Shown one piece after another: positions 6,367 through 6,680 of a DNA stretch of 6,680 nucleotides. The notes under the pieces are model-generated. The model was not told where the DNA came from. It searched no databases and was given only the letters and a program-made list of their open reading frames with translations. The stretch comes from Bacteroidota bacterium (lineage in GTDB: Bacteria; Bacteroidota; Bacteroidia; M30B66): NCBI GenBank assembly GCA_947497195.1, contig CANMGM010000129.1:1-6680 (forward strand), written 5' to 3'. Made by a program: the position numbers and the translations under genes. Positions within the stretch are counted from its first letter, which is position 1. Every line of letters starts with the position of its first letter.

Positions 6367-6680
6367 CTATCGCAATAAAAAGAGGTAGCCATCTTTCTGG
6401 ATGGACTCAAGATTTTTCTTGCTTTTTCCTTCAATCTTCCAAAAATAGTATCCGCCAGGCATATTATCTCCCGACCAGCCCGAGTCGGTTGAATAGGTCA
6501 TAAATATTTGCCTGCCCCAGCGGTTGAATATTCGAAACTCATACCCTTCGATTTCAAAACCCGGAAGCACTGGAAAGAACTCGTCGTTTATTCCATCGCC
6601 ATCGGGCGAAAATGACAAGGGAACATACATGTCAAAATCTTCATACACCCTCACCAAATCAGTAACAGAAGCCTCACAGC
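6367..6680 (-). CDS. 3' end of a large secreted protein with gliding-motility (T9SS type B) C-terminal domain
   Basis: The last 103 residues of a minus-strand gene that runs off the right edge. A TTG at 6657 could be taken as a start, but the frame stays open to the window edge and reads CEASVTDLVRVYEDF just before the domain, typical of the end of a preceding PKD/Ig-like region, so that TTG is an ordinary Leu codon. The domain itself matches the gliding motility-associated C-terminal family (TIGR04131/CHU_C). It shows YVPLSFSPDGDGINDEF, then YEFRIFNRWGRQIF, GWSGD, PGGYYFWKIEG and a terminal DGYLFLLR. In Bacteroidota this domain directs outer-membrane passage through the type IX secretion system, and carriers are often large adhesins such as SprB. 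The function of the main body cannot be seen. The gene converges on the small exported protein gene. Confidence 0.92.
   Translation of the reverse strand, partial: CEASVTDLVRVYEDFDMYVPLSFSPDGDGINDEFFPVLPGFEIEGYEFRIFNRWGRQIFMTYSTDSGWSGDNMPGGYYFWKIEGKSKKNLESIQKDGYLFLLR

Overview
The window looks like chromosomal DNA from a member of the Bacteroidota. The evidence is a gliding-motility type C-terminal domain (a type IX secretion sorting domain), a class I ribonucleotide reductase of the eukaryote-like type common in that phylum, two signal peptides with glutamine right after the predicted cleavage site, start codons without Shine-Dalgarno sequences, and promoter-like sites of the Bacteroidota form TTG-N18/20-TAnnTTTG. 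Base composition is moderate and fairly even, and there are no insertion sequences, tRNA or rRNA genes, or CRISPR repeats. The species cannot be named from this.

Left part (1-2760, + strand): the 3' end of nrdB and the complete nrdA of an aerobic class I ribonucleotide reductase, separated by 31 bp and evidently co-transcribed. A strong rho-independent terminator follows nrdA. Together the two proteins make deoxyribonucleotides for DNA synthesis.

Middle (2745-3863): a cytoplasmic SGNH/GDSL hydrolase on the minus strand converges on nrdA, and its last codons and stop lie inside the nrdA terminator hairpin. It diverges from a RidA-family gene across a 78-bp gap. That gap carries an 8-bp inverted repeat (TACAAAGG/CCTTTGTA) whose arms lie where the -7 elements of the two divergent promoters would be. 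The RidA-side promoter sits so close to the start codon that a leaderless mRNA is predicted.

Right part (3864-6680): a 188-bp gap with a plausible promoter and a small hairpin leads into a probable two-gene operon. The first gene encodes an exported PQQ-type beta-propeller protein with a helical, Ala-rich insertion. The second, 10 bp downstream, encodes a small exported protein of unknown function. Converging on these from the right edge is the 3' end of a larger minus-strand gene whose product ends in a gliding-motility/T9SS C-terminal domain.

Most of the window is ordinary core and envelope gene content. I see no convincing new defence, mobile or RNA-based system. The points most worth a second look are the mirrored promoter elements between the SGNH and RidA genes, the predicted leaderless RidA mRNA, and the uncharacterised exported propeller/small-protein pair.
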